Source: Bimastos eiseni (taxonomy: Eukaryota; Annelida; Clitellata; Crassiclitellata; Lumbricidae). Taken from it: a stretch of DNA of 64,000 bases. This document shows, piece after piece, positions 23,360 to 33,895 of the stretch. The first letter of the stretch is position 1; each line of letters begins with the position of its first letter. The stretch is from positions 30,052,347-30,116,346 of the forward strand of contig OY365806.1 of assembly GCA_959347315.1 (NCBI GenBank). Reading direction: 5' to 3'. The notes below the pieces were generated by a model, which did no database searches, had not been told where the DNA came from, and was given only the letters and a program-made list of their open reading frames with translations. Both the position numbers and the translations under genes were made by a program.

Positions 23360-25130
23360 ATACCCCAAAATCATATCCAAAAGTATTTTAGACGACTACG
23401 ATGCATGGTAATACGCAAAAATATGTGCAGAGGGGCAGAACCATGTAGAACAAAAATCTGTTTGGAAGGAAGGAGAGATCCTGTTTACCTGCCAATATTT
23501 CCATATATGCGACTCATGAAAGGCACGCTTGGAAATATGGGCATTGAGCATGGTTGTGTGAAAGGTACGGATGTCAATAATTATTTATTTGTGTACTTGC
23601 TTAGCATCAAATTGCAGCTTAATGCAAAATACAATTATTCACAAAAATGTTCATCGTTGGCGGATAGGTGATGAGGTAACGGTTGTTAAAAGAGAAACAG
23701 TGTAAGGAAAACTCAATGATGACTCAGCACAACCACGTGGATTTGAAAGAAACTGACAGCGTCTACTATTCTGGACGAACTCGTTCGTAATATCCTTAAT
23801 AAATTTCTTATTTACAGGTTCATTTTAGTGTGTTCACTATAATTATGCAGCCTACACTTTCTCCTTTCTAATTTAGAAGCTGTTGACGACCATTCTATTC
23901 GGATGTGGTCATGTTTAGTCGGGTCAGAGGCCCGTCTTGTGAGTTGGCTTGAACAGGTGCCATAATAAAATTTTATAAATGAACACCTAGAATTGCTCAT
24001 CACACAAAACATTGAACTCAAAAACTGAGTAGATATCGATTTATTTAGAAATACCTCAGCGCTATACAGTAACTGCATGTGCGGTGCAGAAAGTCGATTG
24101 ATTCATTTTCATGCGATCCATTTCTTGAACTGCTCTAGTCTTCGTTCAGCGATTGTGTGGTAATTTGGATTATCTCTAAGAATTTCTTAAACAAACTCGT
24201 CAAACAACCAGAGAGCAAAGAATAACGAAATTAAACTCTAATTAAACAAAAATATTTCTCGACTTTTTGTGATTAGGCTACTAACTAATATAACGACAGA
24301 AGTTAATCAGATGTTACGTCATAAAAGCGATTAAATAAAACAAAACCAAAAATCCTCCTCTTTATCAATCAAAATTAACCGTGTCTTTAAAAATCTTTCT
24401 TGACTTCATAAACATTGTCTTCGTAAAGGTATAATCCTCTGTTGGATAAAGTAAGATCCCAAACAAAGAAATATCCTAAAAGCAATAACTCTAGAGTCAA
24501 CACACATCACTGTCGCAAACCTTCACCCCAATTACTCCTCTAACTCTACCGACAAAAACTACTCCCAATTTTCGACTCTCTGGCCTCCCAACGACCTCTT
24601 CATCAAAGAATACCAAGAATACCATTTACTTGACCATTTATATCCTACTGCCACTGACTCTGACAGCTTACCAATGCGGCAATGCCCGCTTCGTGTATAC
24701 CTAAGACTCACCGTCCCATTCTTTTATTATTTCTCTCCCAAATGTCACATCCCTTTCCCACTTCATCGACCCACAAGGAAAACCAGTCACCATAAGACCA
24801 AAAGCCAAAACCATATTTTCGCACGCTTATGATGCATGTGACAATTACCAAGCCCTAAGTTCACTCCACTACTCTCCATTCACCGATTAAGACCTAGAAC
24901 TCATAACCATGCATAGTCTGAACGCCATTGTTGGGCATTCTTGTGATGATCTTGATGAGAAACGACTCAGACTTCATTTATGCTCAGCGATGTGTGTCGT
25001 AAGGCTTCTTCATCCGATAACTCCCAACTAACTGTCAACTGCATCGGCAATGGTGTATACATTCTGCAGAAGAAGTCAGACTGCCATCAGTTGCTTCCAG
25101 AGGCTGTCAAACTTCTGTGACTGTCAATAC
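23360..25130. other. Unassigned sequence
   Basis: AT-rich, then from about 24350 to 24910 rich in CCA/ACC/CTC words on the plus strand. No protein family, RNA gene or bounded element recognised. Confidence 0.4.
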
Positions 25131-25141
25131 CAGGTCACAAT

Positions 25142-25363
25142 TTGACAATTTGTACTGCTGGGCGAAGATTTCTTTGTCTTAGTGGGTTAAACATTTCTGA
25201 CTTTCTGAGGTCAACGTTGAAGCAAAAGCGATTCAATTACGTTGCGCTATTATGTCATCGCGAGCGTTCAGATCTAATCGCTCGTAGAGAAATCTGCAAC
25301 GCTTTCATTGCAGAGAATGACTTACGAGCATCCACGTTTGAAACATCCTCTTTATTTATTTGA
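25142..25363 (+). pseudogene. Possible hAT dimerisation-domain remnant
   Basis: The 73-codon frame contains RFNYVALLCHRERSDLI followed by REICNAFIAENDLRASTF. This resembles the very C-terminal segment of some hAT transposases, in which a hydrophobic helix and an H(K/R)-(D/E)-R/L-x-D stretch precede a helix of the form xxxxNxFxxxNxxRxxxF and the end of the protein. It stops shortly after that segment, as such proteins do. Nothing upstream supports the rest of the domain, and the WSFSK-type core is missing. It may be chance or another family. Confidence 0.35.
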
Positions 25364-25369
25364 AAAATG

Positions 25370-26590
25370 CGGCTGTTTCGATCTCAATTAAAACTGAAGC
25401 CAGTTTGAGAAGGGGCTGAATATATTATGTTCAATTTCCTTCTCTTCGTCTGTGATGTGTAGGCCTATGTCCCGTCATAATTTCAAGTTACCTGCCATAT
25501 CTCAGCTTCTGCATACGGTCGTATTTTTATTCAACAACTGACTGAATGCGGAAATCAAGAAATTCGTTTGGCCCCCCGCATTCTGTAGACATCTGCGATT
25601 ATATTTGAGTGGTGTCACTGTTGGATTGGCCTTCTGCGATCCAAACATTTGATTTGTTAATTAAAAATGCTAAGCATCGCGCTATCTACTTCCCAAGCGG
25701 ATAGCTGTTGATGTTAACAGGTCACATAGACCTTTTATTCCCATACTACAAGACTACAGGTTTGTCATATCCTGGCGCTAAAGGATTTATTCCTGCCAAT
25801 GTCAACGGAAAGCTGGAATGCAAATGAATATTATTTATCTTGAATCGCAGGAAGTCGTGATAGTCAACGGCGCCACAAACATTGGCGTAACTGAAGCTAA
25901 TCCAGGATAACTATTCAAACGTGACTAATGACGAAAATCAGAAACAGTATTTGCTTCAAATTGTTCATGCAAATCGCCATCAAAATTTTGACTCAAACGG
26001 CTTCACCAACAAGAAGACGTTGCTGGCAGGTTTGATTTGGGCCACAGCCATTGCGCAAACAATCTCTCAAAACCTACAAATCAAAACAGTTCCTGAGGTT
26101 TTTTGTCTAAACTTGCATTTTGCATAAACAAATTGCTATTTTACCACAGAGCTTAAATTCTGGAACTCTGCATACATTTTCATGTTCGTACCGAACATAT
26201 CGATTACCGATGTTGTTTGCCATTAAGACTCAGAGCGATTTAAAGCGTATAATATATATAGACTAATATAACTCGGGTTGACTTGTGCAAGTCACTAAAA
26301 TAGTATGGTTCAACTTGTTCAGAATTTTCAGTACGTTAGTTATTCAAAAGATGGACCGCAATGGTAGGCTACAATCTTCTGGACCTTTCAAAAGCAGTTA
26401 TAAATGGGGCCAACCTAATACACATGTGGGGTATACACATGTATGTGTACACACTGACGTGTACACACTGACGTGTACACACTTAAGAGCATGCATGCTT
26501 TAATACATACGAACGCATACATACAAAGGACATACATTACTTTCCAAAGAGTGTACGCGTCCGCCGTACACTCTTCGTTGCCTGAATCAC
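25370..26590. other. Unassigned sequence
   Basis: No gene recognised. At 26424-26485 GTGTACACACTGAC is repeated and GTATACACATG words form a small palindromic cluster. Confidence 0.4.
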
Positions 26591-26611
26591 ATCGTTTACT
26601 TCCTTGACCAT

Positions 26612-26677
26612 CGCATGCGCAGAGTGCGACCCTTTGAATTCGTAATAAGCAATATGACGACAGATTCTCGCGGGAAA
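26612..26677. promoter_or_regulatory. NRF1-like and E2F-like sites
   Basis: CGCATGCGCA at 26612-26621 matches the core of the NRF1 palindrome. TCGCGGGAAA at 26668-26677 is the reverse complement of the E2F consensus TTTCCCGC. Both lie in a locally CpG-rich stretch (26540-26850) with 60-120-codon frames on both strands. This fits a promoter or first exon, but no transcript can be shown. Confidence 0.35.
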
Positions 26678-27085
26678 GCCGCCTCCGCCGTCGGCACCGA
26701 AGACCAGGGCCAACCGTTAACCCTTCGTAGCCTAACCCTGGCTGGGGTTGGTTTGCCACGTCGCGCACAATTGCCGCAGAAGCTTAGCAGGGATCTGGTC
26801 TGTCAGCGGCTCGCATCAATTAGACGCCTTGGGCCTCAACGGCTGTAAATTAAGATCTTCTGGTAGAGGTCGTTGGTCAGAGTAAAGATCTCGGAGGGGA
26901 CGAGATTAGCCGTCAAATGACCGGCGATATTTGTGACGTCTTTAATCAGAAAACGACGTCACGCATTTGTTGGACGACATGACTGATCCCGTATGCATTC
27001 AGGTGACTTATGTTCATGTCATGTGCATCATTGGCATGCTCTCACTGCATGATACACGAACTCATGAGCATATGGCATACGTTCT

Positions 27086-27480
27086 ATCTGTCCATCCATC
27101 CATCCCTAAATCCATCCATCCATTCATACATCTATCCATACGTAAATCCATCCATCCGTCCGCTGTCCGTCCGTCCGTCTGTCTATCCGTCTGTCTGTCC
27201 GTCCGTCCGTCCGTCCGTCCGTCCGTCCGTCCGTCCGTCCGTCCGTCCGTCCGTCCGTCCATCCATCCATCCATCCATCCATCCATACATCCATACATCC
27301 ATACATCCATACATCTATACATACATCCTTACATCCATTCGTCCATGTATTCATCCATCCATCCAATCTTCCATACATCCATCCATCCATCTATCTATGG
27401 ATATGTCTATATATTTACATACATCTATCCTGTTTTTCAATATATAGATCTGCTTAACCATCCATCCATCGATCCATCCA
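27086..27480. repeat. (CCAT)n / (CCGT)n compound tetranucleotide repeat
   Basis: Imperfect CCATCCAT and CCATACAT arrays surround a pure (CCGT) block of about 15 units at 27198-27258. Open frames across it on both strands are spurious. Confidence 0.95.
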
Positions 27481-27759
27481 GTCAGCAACTCTTTCGTCCA
27501 TCTATCCCTCTAGCTGTATACGTCTCGCAGTCCTCTCTATGTCGCTTCTTCCATCTCTCCTTGCATTCGCTTTCCCACCGTCTTCTTCTCCAGCATCCCT
27601 CGCACTCTTCCTTTCCCTCGTCCGACTTCACCCCTGCATCCTCCACCTCAGTACCATTAGCCACCGTTAGCGGCCATCATACTCCATGGCCTAAGCCAAG
27701 GCGCTAAATCACATTACCGCCCGAACGGCGTCTCGTCCAATCGATTATCCCCAAAGATA

Positions 27760-27920
27760 ATGAGGACCTACAACTCACGGGGCTCCCCGAGGGGCACCCC
27801 ACAGGGCGGCAACCCCACCACTGAGGAGATCCGCCGCAAGGAGTCTTGTTGGCCGGACGTCAGCCTCAACAATTACGAAGATATTCCGTCTTCACGCGGC
27901 CGCAGGAAGGAATCGTTGTC
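27760..27920 (+). CDS. Candidate coding exon, unknown product
   Basis: The frame starts ATGAGGACC and runs for about 54 codons with codon use unlike the rest of the window: third positions are mostly G or C (CGG GGC TCC CCG AGG GGC ACC CCA CAG type codons, ATC CGC CGC AAG GAG). A sequence resembling a splice acceptor, a pyrimidine-rich stretch ending in CCCCAAAG, lies just before the ATG, and GT dinucleotides that could serve as donors occur after RGRRKESL. The encoded segment is hydrophilic, with Gly/Pro/Ser at the start and EEIRRKESCWPDVSLNNYE later. I do not recognise the family. The 20-bp minisatellite begins about 35 bp downstream. Confidence 0.35.
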
Positions 27921-27954
27921 TGTACTGTCAATGGTATTAATGCAACGTTATGAA

Positions 27955-28312
27955 ATGCAATACAATAAAAGAAAATGCAATTCAATAAAAGACAATGCAA
28001 TTCAATAAAAGACAATGCAATTCAATAGAAGACAATGCATTTCAATAGAAGACAATGCAATTCAATAGAAGACAATGCAATTCAATACAAGACAATGCAA
28101 TTCAATAGAAGACAATGCAATTCAATAGAAGACAATGCAATTCAATACAAGACAATGCAATTCAATAGAAGACAATGCAATTCAATAGAAGACAATGCAA
28201 TTCAATAGAAGACAATGCAATTCAATAGAAGACAATGTGATTCAATAGAAGACAATGCAATTCAATAGAAGACAATGAAATTCAATAGAAAACAATGCAA
28301 TTCAAGACGACA
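27955..28312 (+). repeat. 20-bp minisatellite, about 17 units
   Basis: The unit GACAATGCAATTCAATAGAA repeats with an exact 20-bp period. Unit variants differ at one or two positions (AATAAAA, AATACAA, TGTGA). The 3' edge breaks down into GACACGGTACAAGACAACAG-like words. Confidence 0.95.
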
Positions 28313-28506
28313 CGGTACAAGACAACAGAACTCAACACATGAAAATATAATAAAATGTAATAAAACGCAACACGATACAAAAACTATACAAAACCAGATA
28401 TAATAGTAACTTCCATTGTTCTAGGACATTATGGCTGTACTCCTTCCTTTTTATGGCTTAGAACTGACACAAACTGGCATTGGATGCATGATAGGCAGCA
28501 ACTGAC

Positions 28507-28672
28507 CAGGAGGGAGGGGCCAACGGGGCCGTGGCCCAAGGGGGCAAATGTGGAAAGGACGCAAATTTCAGGATGGAATGACTTACTATTCCGTAAACTG
28601 CACTATTTTCAAAATGTGGGGCGCCAGATTGATGCTAAGCACAGGGCGCAATTATAGCTCGGTACGGCCCTG
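28507..28672. mobile_element. hAT-type MITE with perfect 8-bp target duplication
   Basis: CAACTGAC occurs at 28499-28506 and again at 28673-28680, exactly flanking a 166-bp segment that begins CAGG and ends CCTG. The termini CAGGAGGGAGGGGCC and (reverse complement) CAGGGCCGTACC are imperfect, but both carry a GGGCCGT word. CAG...CTG ends with an 8-bp duplication define hAT elements. Non-coding. Confidence 0.8.
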
Positions 28673-28689
28673 CAACTGACTTATAATGG

Positions 28690-29330
28690 ATGAGATCCAA
28701 CGTAGTCTGATAATATACAACGCATGCAATGCAATGCACGAAACACAGTCAAATATATGACATAAAATGAAATACAAGAAATACAATGAAGCACATGAAA
28801 CCCAATTAAAAACAACAAATGTAATGAAATGCAATGTAACACAATTAAATATATAAAATTCAAGTAAGTGCACGAAATACAACGAAATATAATTAATACA
28901 ATAAAGTACAATACAATTAATACAATTAAGCACATGACATAAAACGAAATACAATAAATACATTGAAGTACACTAAATACAATTAAATGCATGATAAACA
29001 ATTAAATGCATAAAATATAATTAAATACACGGAATGCAACAGTTGTATTCCAGGTATTTAATTATATTTCTTGTATTTCATTAATTTTCATGCATTTAGT
29101 TACTAAATACATGAAAAATAATGAAATACAAGAAATACAATGAAGTACATGGAAAAGAATAAAATATGACAAATACAAATTAAGTACATGAAATTCAATT
29201 AAATACACGAAATAAAATTAAGTACAAAGAAATAATATGCATTAAATACAATGAAATACACGAAATACAAATAAATACATGATATAAAATTCAATTAATA
29301 AAATATAATGAAATAAAAGAGATACAAATT
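28690..29330. repeat. Degenerate AT-rich repeat related to AAATACAATGAAATGCA
   Basis: Words such as AAATACAATGAAATACA, TACAATTAAATGCATGA and AGAAATACAATGAAG recur irregularly every 15-20 bp. They resemble decayed units of the neighbouring 20-bp minisatellite. A piece from 29041 to 29105 is in the opposite orientation, making an inverted repeat with 28985-29040. Accidental frames rich in Ile, Phe and Tyr appear on the minus strand. Confidence 0.7.
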
Positions 29331-29386
29331 TTCAGTTTTAAAGTTTATATGGCAATCCAAAGTACAAGTTATATGAGTTATATGAG

Positions 29387-29816
29387 TAGGGCTGTAAATT
29401 TATCGCGGTCATCGTGGGATTCGCAAAATTCGCAAATTTTAACGTTTTGCCGCGAATGGCCTCAAATTTGACAGTTTTTTCGTGCTGCTCGTATTGTTAT
29501 GTGCATGGTAAAGGCAAAGGTTCTATGCATTAGTACAAACTAAACACCGTTCACAAGCACAAAGCACAGAATGTCGAGAGTGGAAAGGCGAAAATGGAAA
29601 AAGTTGCAACTTGCTCTTTCAGCTGCTTTTGCAAAGCATACATCACAGCAACAGCAACTGCCATTATTGGCATGAATGGTCGTTGACTATACTCAGTTAT
29701 TGACTTAATTATTGTGTTACGCAAACTAATACACATCTGATTGCGCATACGCCGCGAATTCTGTGTTTTTGGCCGCGGATCATTAACTTTTCGACCTCGA
29801 AAAATTAATATCCCTA
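29387..29816. mobile_element. hAT-type MITE, 430 bp
   Basis: The left end TAGGGCTGTAAATTTATCG and the reverse complement of the right end TAGGGATATTAATTTTTCG match at 15 of 19 positions. The flanking octamers TATATGAG (29379-29386) and TACATGAG (29817-29824) differ at one position, consistent with an old 8-bp duplication. The interior is non-coding and contains repeated CGCAAAATTCGCAAATT words. Confidence 0.7.
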
Positions 29817-29981
29817 TACATGAGATCTGTATAACAAAAGATTTACAATTGCGCCGGAGACCCAATTAAGGACGGAGGGTCCCGCCAGTTAGGGCCACCT
29901 AATATTTGTAGGTACGGCGCAGTTGAATAATAGGGGCCAAAAGGAGTATAGTGGGGGAAAATGAGATGGAGGAACCAGTGC

Positions 29982-31248
29982 TTAAAGTGTAAAAAAAGAA
30001 GTGCCTGGACGCTAGAAGAGCCGTCCATAAATGACGTAACGCAATTTTTGGACGATTTTTGACCCCTCTCCCCTTCGTCACACGTCGTCATAAATGCCAT
30101 GACCCCCTCAAATAAGACGTCACGTCACAAGGCCCTGACCCCCAAAAATTAAACAAGATATCCAGAATGTAAGGCAAATTATCTTAAAAAAATATCAAAA
30201 ATTTTAATTATAACTATAAAATATTTCAAATTATAGTTATAACGAAGAAAAGTGGAAAAATTAAGTAGCCTATAATGATTCCAATCTTATGCATTCGTAA
30301 GGATGAAAGACTATCATAACCATAATTACTGTTGTCTAATTGTGGTAACAACTACTGCTAATTAAGTGGAACTTGTTTAAGTGAGTGTAAGTTCTTAATA
30401 AAATTACGTATTTTGATGTGATGATGTGACGTCACATTTCGTCGACCCCTCTCCCCTTGTCACATATCGTCGCAAATTTGTGACCCCTCCCCAAGCCGCG
30501 TGACGTCATTTATGGACGGCCCATAGTGTCAAAAAGTTAAGAACTAAAGATTGCAAAGGCAGAACACCAACATATTAAGTCGACGACAAATGGTTCGTGC
30601 ATTGTGGTCCACTGTGTTCGTTAAAATAGAAGTTGGATTGGTGACATTAATGATGCTGGAATAGAAGTTGGATGGGTGAAAGAAATTCTTCCAAAACAGA
30701 TGCTATTTAGATAAACATATTGCCTACTGAAATAAAAGTTGGATCATTGAAAAGAATATTTGCCTAAATAGAAGTTGAATTGAAAAAAATGGTTCTTGTT
30801 GAAACAGATGCTGGATTTGCAGACATTATTATTATCAATCCAAGTTCTATTTGACCAAATTTAATGTGCGAAAAATAGAATTTTTTGTCATTCGTTTGGC
30901 TTTTTGTCCATCAGCCATTATTCTGTCGTCAGTTATTTGTTGGTGAAATATTTGTTGCAATTTAAAACGTATGCCTACAGAGAATTGTTCCTTTGTGAAA
31001 TTGTCGACAAGGGGTCAGCGGTGGCGGGATCGTTTCGAAAGCTGGAAATATCAAGTTTTTAAACGCACGAAATTTTTTCCTCCTCTTTTTTCTGTTGATA
31101 ATAACGTACGCACATAGAGGAATTGCACTGTTGCATGGACGCTCATGGACGGCGTCCAGGCTCTGATGGCCAAATAATTGGCAGTATGGCGTCCAGCCTC
31201 TAACATAACTGCCTGGACGCCGTCCATGACCGTCCAGGCACACTTTAA
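29982..31248 (-). mobile_element. Composite TTAA-type non-autonomous element, copy 2 (inverted)
   Basis: This is the same element as 4660-5971, in the opposite orientation. Both ends are intact: TTAAAGTGT (29982 on) and ACACTTTAA (to 31248), with TTAA at each boundary. CCTGGACG-type subterminal repeats cluster near the 31248 end and one copy lies at 30001-30012. The internal AATAGAAGTTGGATTG repeats (30620-30860) are also conserved. The nested element occupies 30018-30522 at the position equivalent to copy 1. It abuts the 3' part of the LINE on its right. Neither copy codes for a transposase; a frame of about 60 codons is open in both but changes freely. Confidence 0.8.
30018..30522 (-). mobile_element. 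Nested TIR element (GGCCGTCCATAAATGACGTCA), copy 2
   Basis: The ends GAGCCGTCCATAAATGACGT and CGTCATTTATGGACGGCCC are clean inverted repeats. The subterminal segments carry paired blocks GACCCCTCTCCCC...GTCACA on both sides. It is slightly shorter than copy 1 (505 against 540 bp). Confidence 0.8.
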
Positions 31249-31254
31249 GACCTG

Positions 31255-32520
31255 GGAGGAACATAGCTTAACTAATCTTAACTAACGAATATACTAACAT
31301 GAAACGACTAAACGTAGTTTATAAGCTAATAGGGATTGTAGGCCTACGATCAAGGTTGCTGACCACAACCAGTAAGTGAAGTAGATTATGACAAAGTAAT
31401 AGTTTAAAAAATCACAATTTAACTGATGAAATAAAGCCAATTTTGAACAGGCAGGCTCAGAAGTGTTGCCAGGAGAGCCGCTAAACAGATTTCGCAATGA
31501 TGAGGCATACATGTATGGCATGTATGCCAACAATTGTCAGAAGTAGGGTTGAGTTCGCAGCAATGGTTATAAAATATTACAATTCACCAGGTATAATAAC
31601 AGATTTAATCTTCTTTTTGAATAGATGAAAGCTGGGAAGGAGACGTAAATTGGCAGAAATAGAATTCCAAATTCTAGGACCTTTGCACTTGATAGCTATT
31701 AGCGTGGCATAAGGAATATATAAGGTGTTATAGGATCTCTACTAAGGTGATACAATACTCCTGCATTAGGCATAAAATAATCATGGAAGATGCTGGGTAG
31801 GGTACTATGACAGTACCGATGCATAAAGAGGCTTATTTGGAGCTTATTTATCTGCCCAATTTTGAGCATCCCTCTAGATACAAATACTTCACTGGAGTGA
31901 GCATTATAGTGGATACCAGCCAAAAATCTTATTGCTCTTTTTGGAATAACGCTTATCTTACTTAGAGTAGATTTGCAGGTATACATGTTAGAGGCCCATA
32001 TTATTGTGCAGTACGTTGAGTATGGATATGTTAGCGAAAACTAGAGAATGGAGCGAGATTTGGCGGGCAGTACCTTAAATAGCCTAGGTAGGATACCTAA
32101 ACTTTTAGAAATTTTAACCGAGATGGCACAAATATATGATCTTTCGAAGAAAGATGCTGGTCTACAATAACCCGTGGAACTTAGAAGATGAGACTTGAGT
32201 GAGAAGAGTATTCATTATTTCAATTTCAGGCACGTCATCGGGTGGTAATTTTCTGTAGATCTAAATAATACAAAGTTTGTCTTATCTAGATTAGGTGTCA
32301 ATTTGTTGGCGCTGAACCTATTAGAAATATTGATTAATTCCACATTTAAGGTGTTCACAAGAATTTCTAAAGAGGAGTGGGAAGCGAATAAATTTGTAGC
32401 GTCAGCAAAAAGGATAAATAGGAGGAGATTAGGCGAGACGATTGGTATATATATATATATATAGAATTTCATGGGTTGCCTATTGAGACACCGTTGTGAT
32501 TGTTCCTGGTATTTTAACAT
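31255..32520 (-). mobile_element. CR1-like LINE, 5'-truncated
   Basis: A minus-strand non-LTR retrotransposon remnant. It contains the 3' half of ORF2 (32520 down to 31577) and about 320 bp of probable 3' UTR that ends beside the TTAA element. Truncation at the 5' side, around a TA microsatellite at 32447-32461, is typical for LINE copies. No poly(A) or short tandem tail is obvious. Confidence 0.75.
31577..32520 (-). pseudogene. CR1-like reverse transcriptase, C-terminal half, inactivated
   Basis: The frame from 32520 contains FILFADATNLFAS at the place of the catalytic F/YADD box; codons for FADA are at 32398-32409, so the second catalytic aspartate is replaced by alanine. It is followed by the usual NVELINISNRFSANKL thumb-proximal segment (WFxxNKLxLNxxKT in the family). 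The same frame continues across stops near 32215 and within 32030-32050 into SKSLGILPRLFKVLPAK, YPYSTYCTIIWASN and KRAIRFLAGIHYNAHSSEVF, all standard CR1 landmarks. After one frameshift near 31700 it ends with GPRIWNSISANLRLLPS and a stop at 31577-31579. At least three stops and one frameshift make it non-functional. Confidence 0.85.
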
Positions 32521-32529
32521 TCAATGTCT

Positions 32530-33060
32530 TATAAGAGCTGCAAACATGACCATCTGAAGTGACGTGTTTGGGTGCATTAGCGTCTTTGATTAATACATAT
32601 TTGTGTAACTCGCTTTCAGAATTTTCCCATATAAAAAGCTTCGCCCTTTGACCTATGACTTTCGAAGCGGAGGACGACGCGGCTCAGTTTGACGCTACAT
32701 AAAGTTGTGCATTTAACATACTTCATGCGGCGCAAGAATTGTGCGCAGTACAAGAAACTTGCATCTGGTACAGTATTAGTCAGGTTTTATGCTTAGCGAT
32801 TAATAATGAATAGATGGACAGATGGGCGAACGAATGATGGGCGAACAGACGGACGCATGGGCTTGGTGGACAGACGAATGAATGAATGGACGGATTCGTA
32901 CGTCCAGACATTGTAGAGCACCTTCTAACAACCAACTGCTGGATTCGCAGTTATACTCACATCTACAACAACAGTCGCGCATCCAGTGCAAGCGACCCCG
33001 CCTCCTCGACTGTACACGCGCACTCTCCGTTTGTTGAGCGACGACATCAATAGAAGGGTA
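32530..33060. other. Unassigned sequence
   Basis: Ordinary sequence, with a short degenerate GATGGACG-type repeat at 32812-32895. No gene is recognised. Confidence 0.4.
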
Positions 33061-33083
33061 ACGTACTAAGACCCTTAAGTGAC

Positions 33084-33097
33084 TGCGCATGCACGTG
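33084..33097. promoter_or_regulatory. NRF1-like site overlapping a CACGTG E-box
   Basis: TGCGCATGCAC is close to the NRF1 consensus, and CACGTG begins at 33092 within its end. It is the left edge of an 800-bp CpG-richer stretch. Confidence 0.3.
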
Positions 33098-33453
33098 CAC
33101 CCGCTTCTTCTTCCGTCGCCGTAGAATTCAACCGGACAAACGACGACGCTGTTCGCATGCATTGATTGCAGCAGCAGAGGCGGCCCTTCCGTTCTTCCGT
33201 TCGGGGTCTCCTTCTCCTATGCCGCCGTCCGTCGTAATTGGATTTTCAAAGTTGACGATTACTTCGGTCGTCGACGAAAGCTGTAATCGTTTTATCAGTT
33301 AGTCAAAGGATCGTCGTCGGTCGCCTTAGATTCTCAGCGTAGAATTCGCTCCCTCTTTCTCTCTCCCCTCTCTCTCCCTATCTCTCCCTCTCACCGTCTC
33401 ACCCTTCTCTCTCTCTCTCTTCTTTTACCGCCTATTATCGCCCGCAGGCCGTT

Positions 33454-33583
33454 CGCCATTTTGCAACTGACGTTCTGCGCAATGGGGAACGACTGCGCGT
33501 GAAAAGACCGTGCTAATAAAACGGCGCCCGGCTCGAGATTGGTTCGCAAGGTCCATTGTCGACCCAGCGAGGCGCGCGATTGG
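33454..33583. promoter_or_regulatory. YY1-like site and paired inverted CCAAT boxes
   Basis: CGCCATTTTG at 33454-33463 matches the core of the YY1 site. ATTGG, the inverted CCAAT box of NF-Y, occurs at 33538-33542 (GAGATTGGTTCG) and at 33579-33583 (GCGATTGGCAAT), 41 bp apart and both in CpG-rich surroundings. This combination is common in TATA-less promoters. No first exon can be named; short frames on either strand are not informative. Confidence 0.4.
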
Positions 33584-33771
33584 CAATGTGTGGACGGTGG
33601 CCAGCATTGTCCGCCTTGTCACCTGGGCACCATATTTCTTCGACGGGTCAAATGAAGTCGGCGCAGAAACAATGTGGATTTCGTTCGTACGTGACTCTAG
33701 TCAGCAGAGTCGTCTGTTCTGAGTGTTTGGAAGATAGAGCCGTCCGATAACGAACGATCCTCGTCTGGCGC

Positions 33772-33895
33772 TATAAAAACCACATGTTCGCTGCAGCATT
33801 GGCTAAACCTCGATTTCCTTTTGCACCGCCCTCCGTCGGCGTTCCATAGTGAGACACGTGTGAGCCGTATGGTCACGTCACCTGCGTTGACGTAA
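33772..33895. promoter_or_regulatory. TATA-like box with downstream CRE/E-box elements
   Basis: TATAAAAA at 33772-33779 sits in CpG-rich DNA. Downstream are CACGTG words at about 33855 and 33901, CACGTCA at 33874 and TGACGTAA at 33888-33895. The TATA box follows GGCGC, so it could instead be a variant of the GGCGCTATATAAA tail of LINEs elsewhere in the window; that lowers the confidence. Confidence 0.3.
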
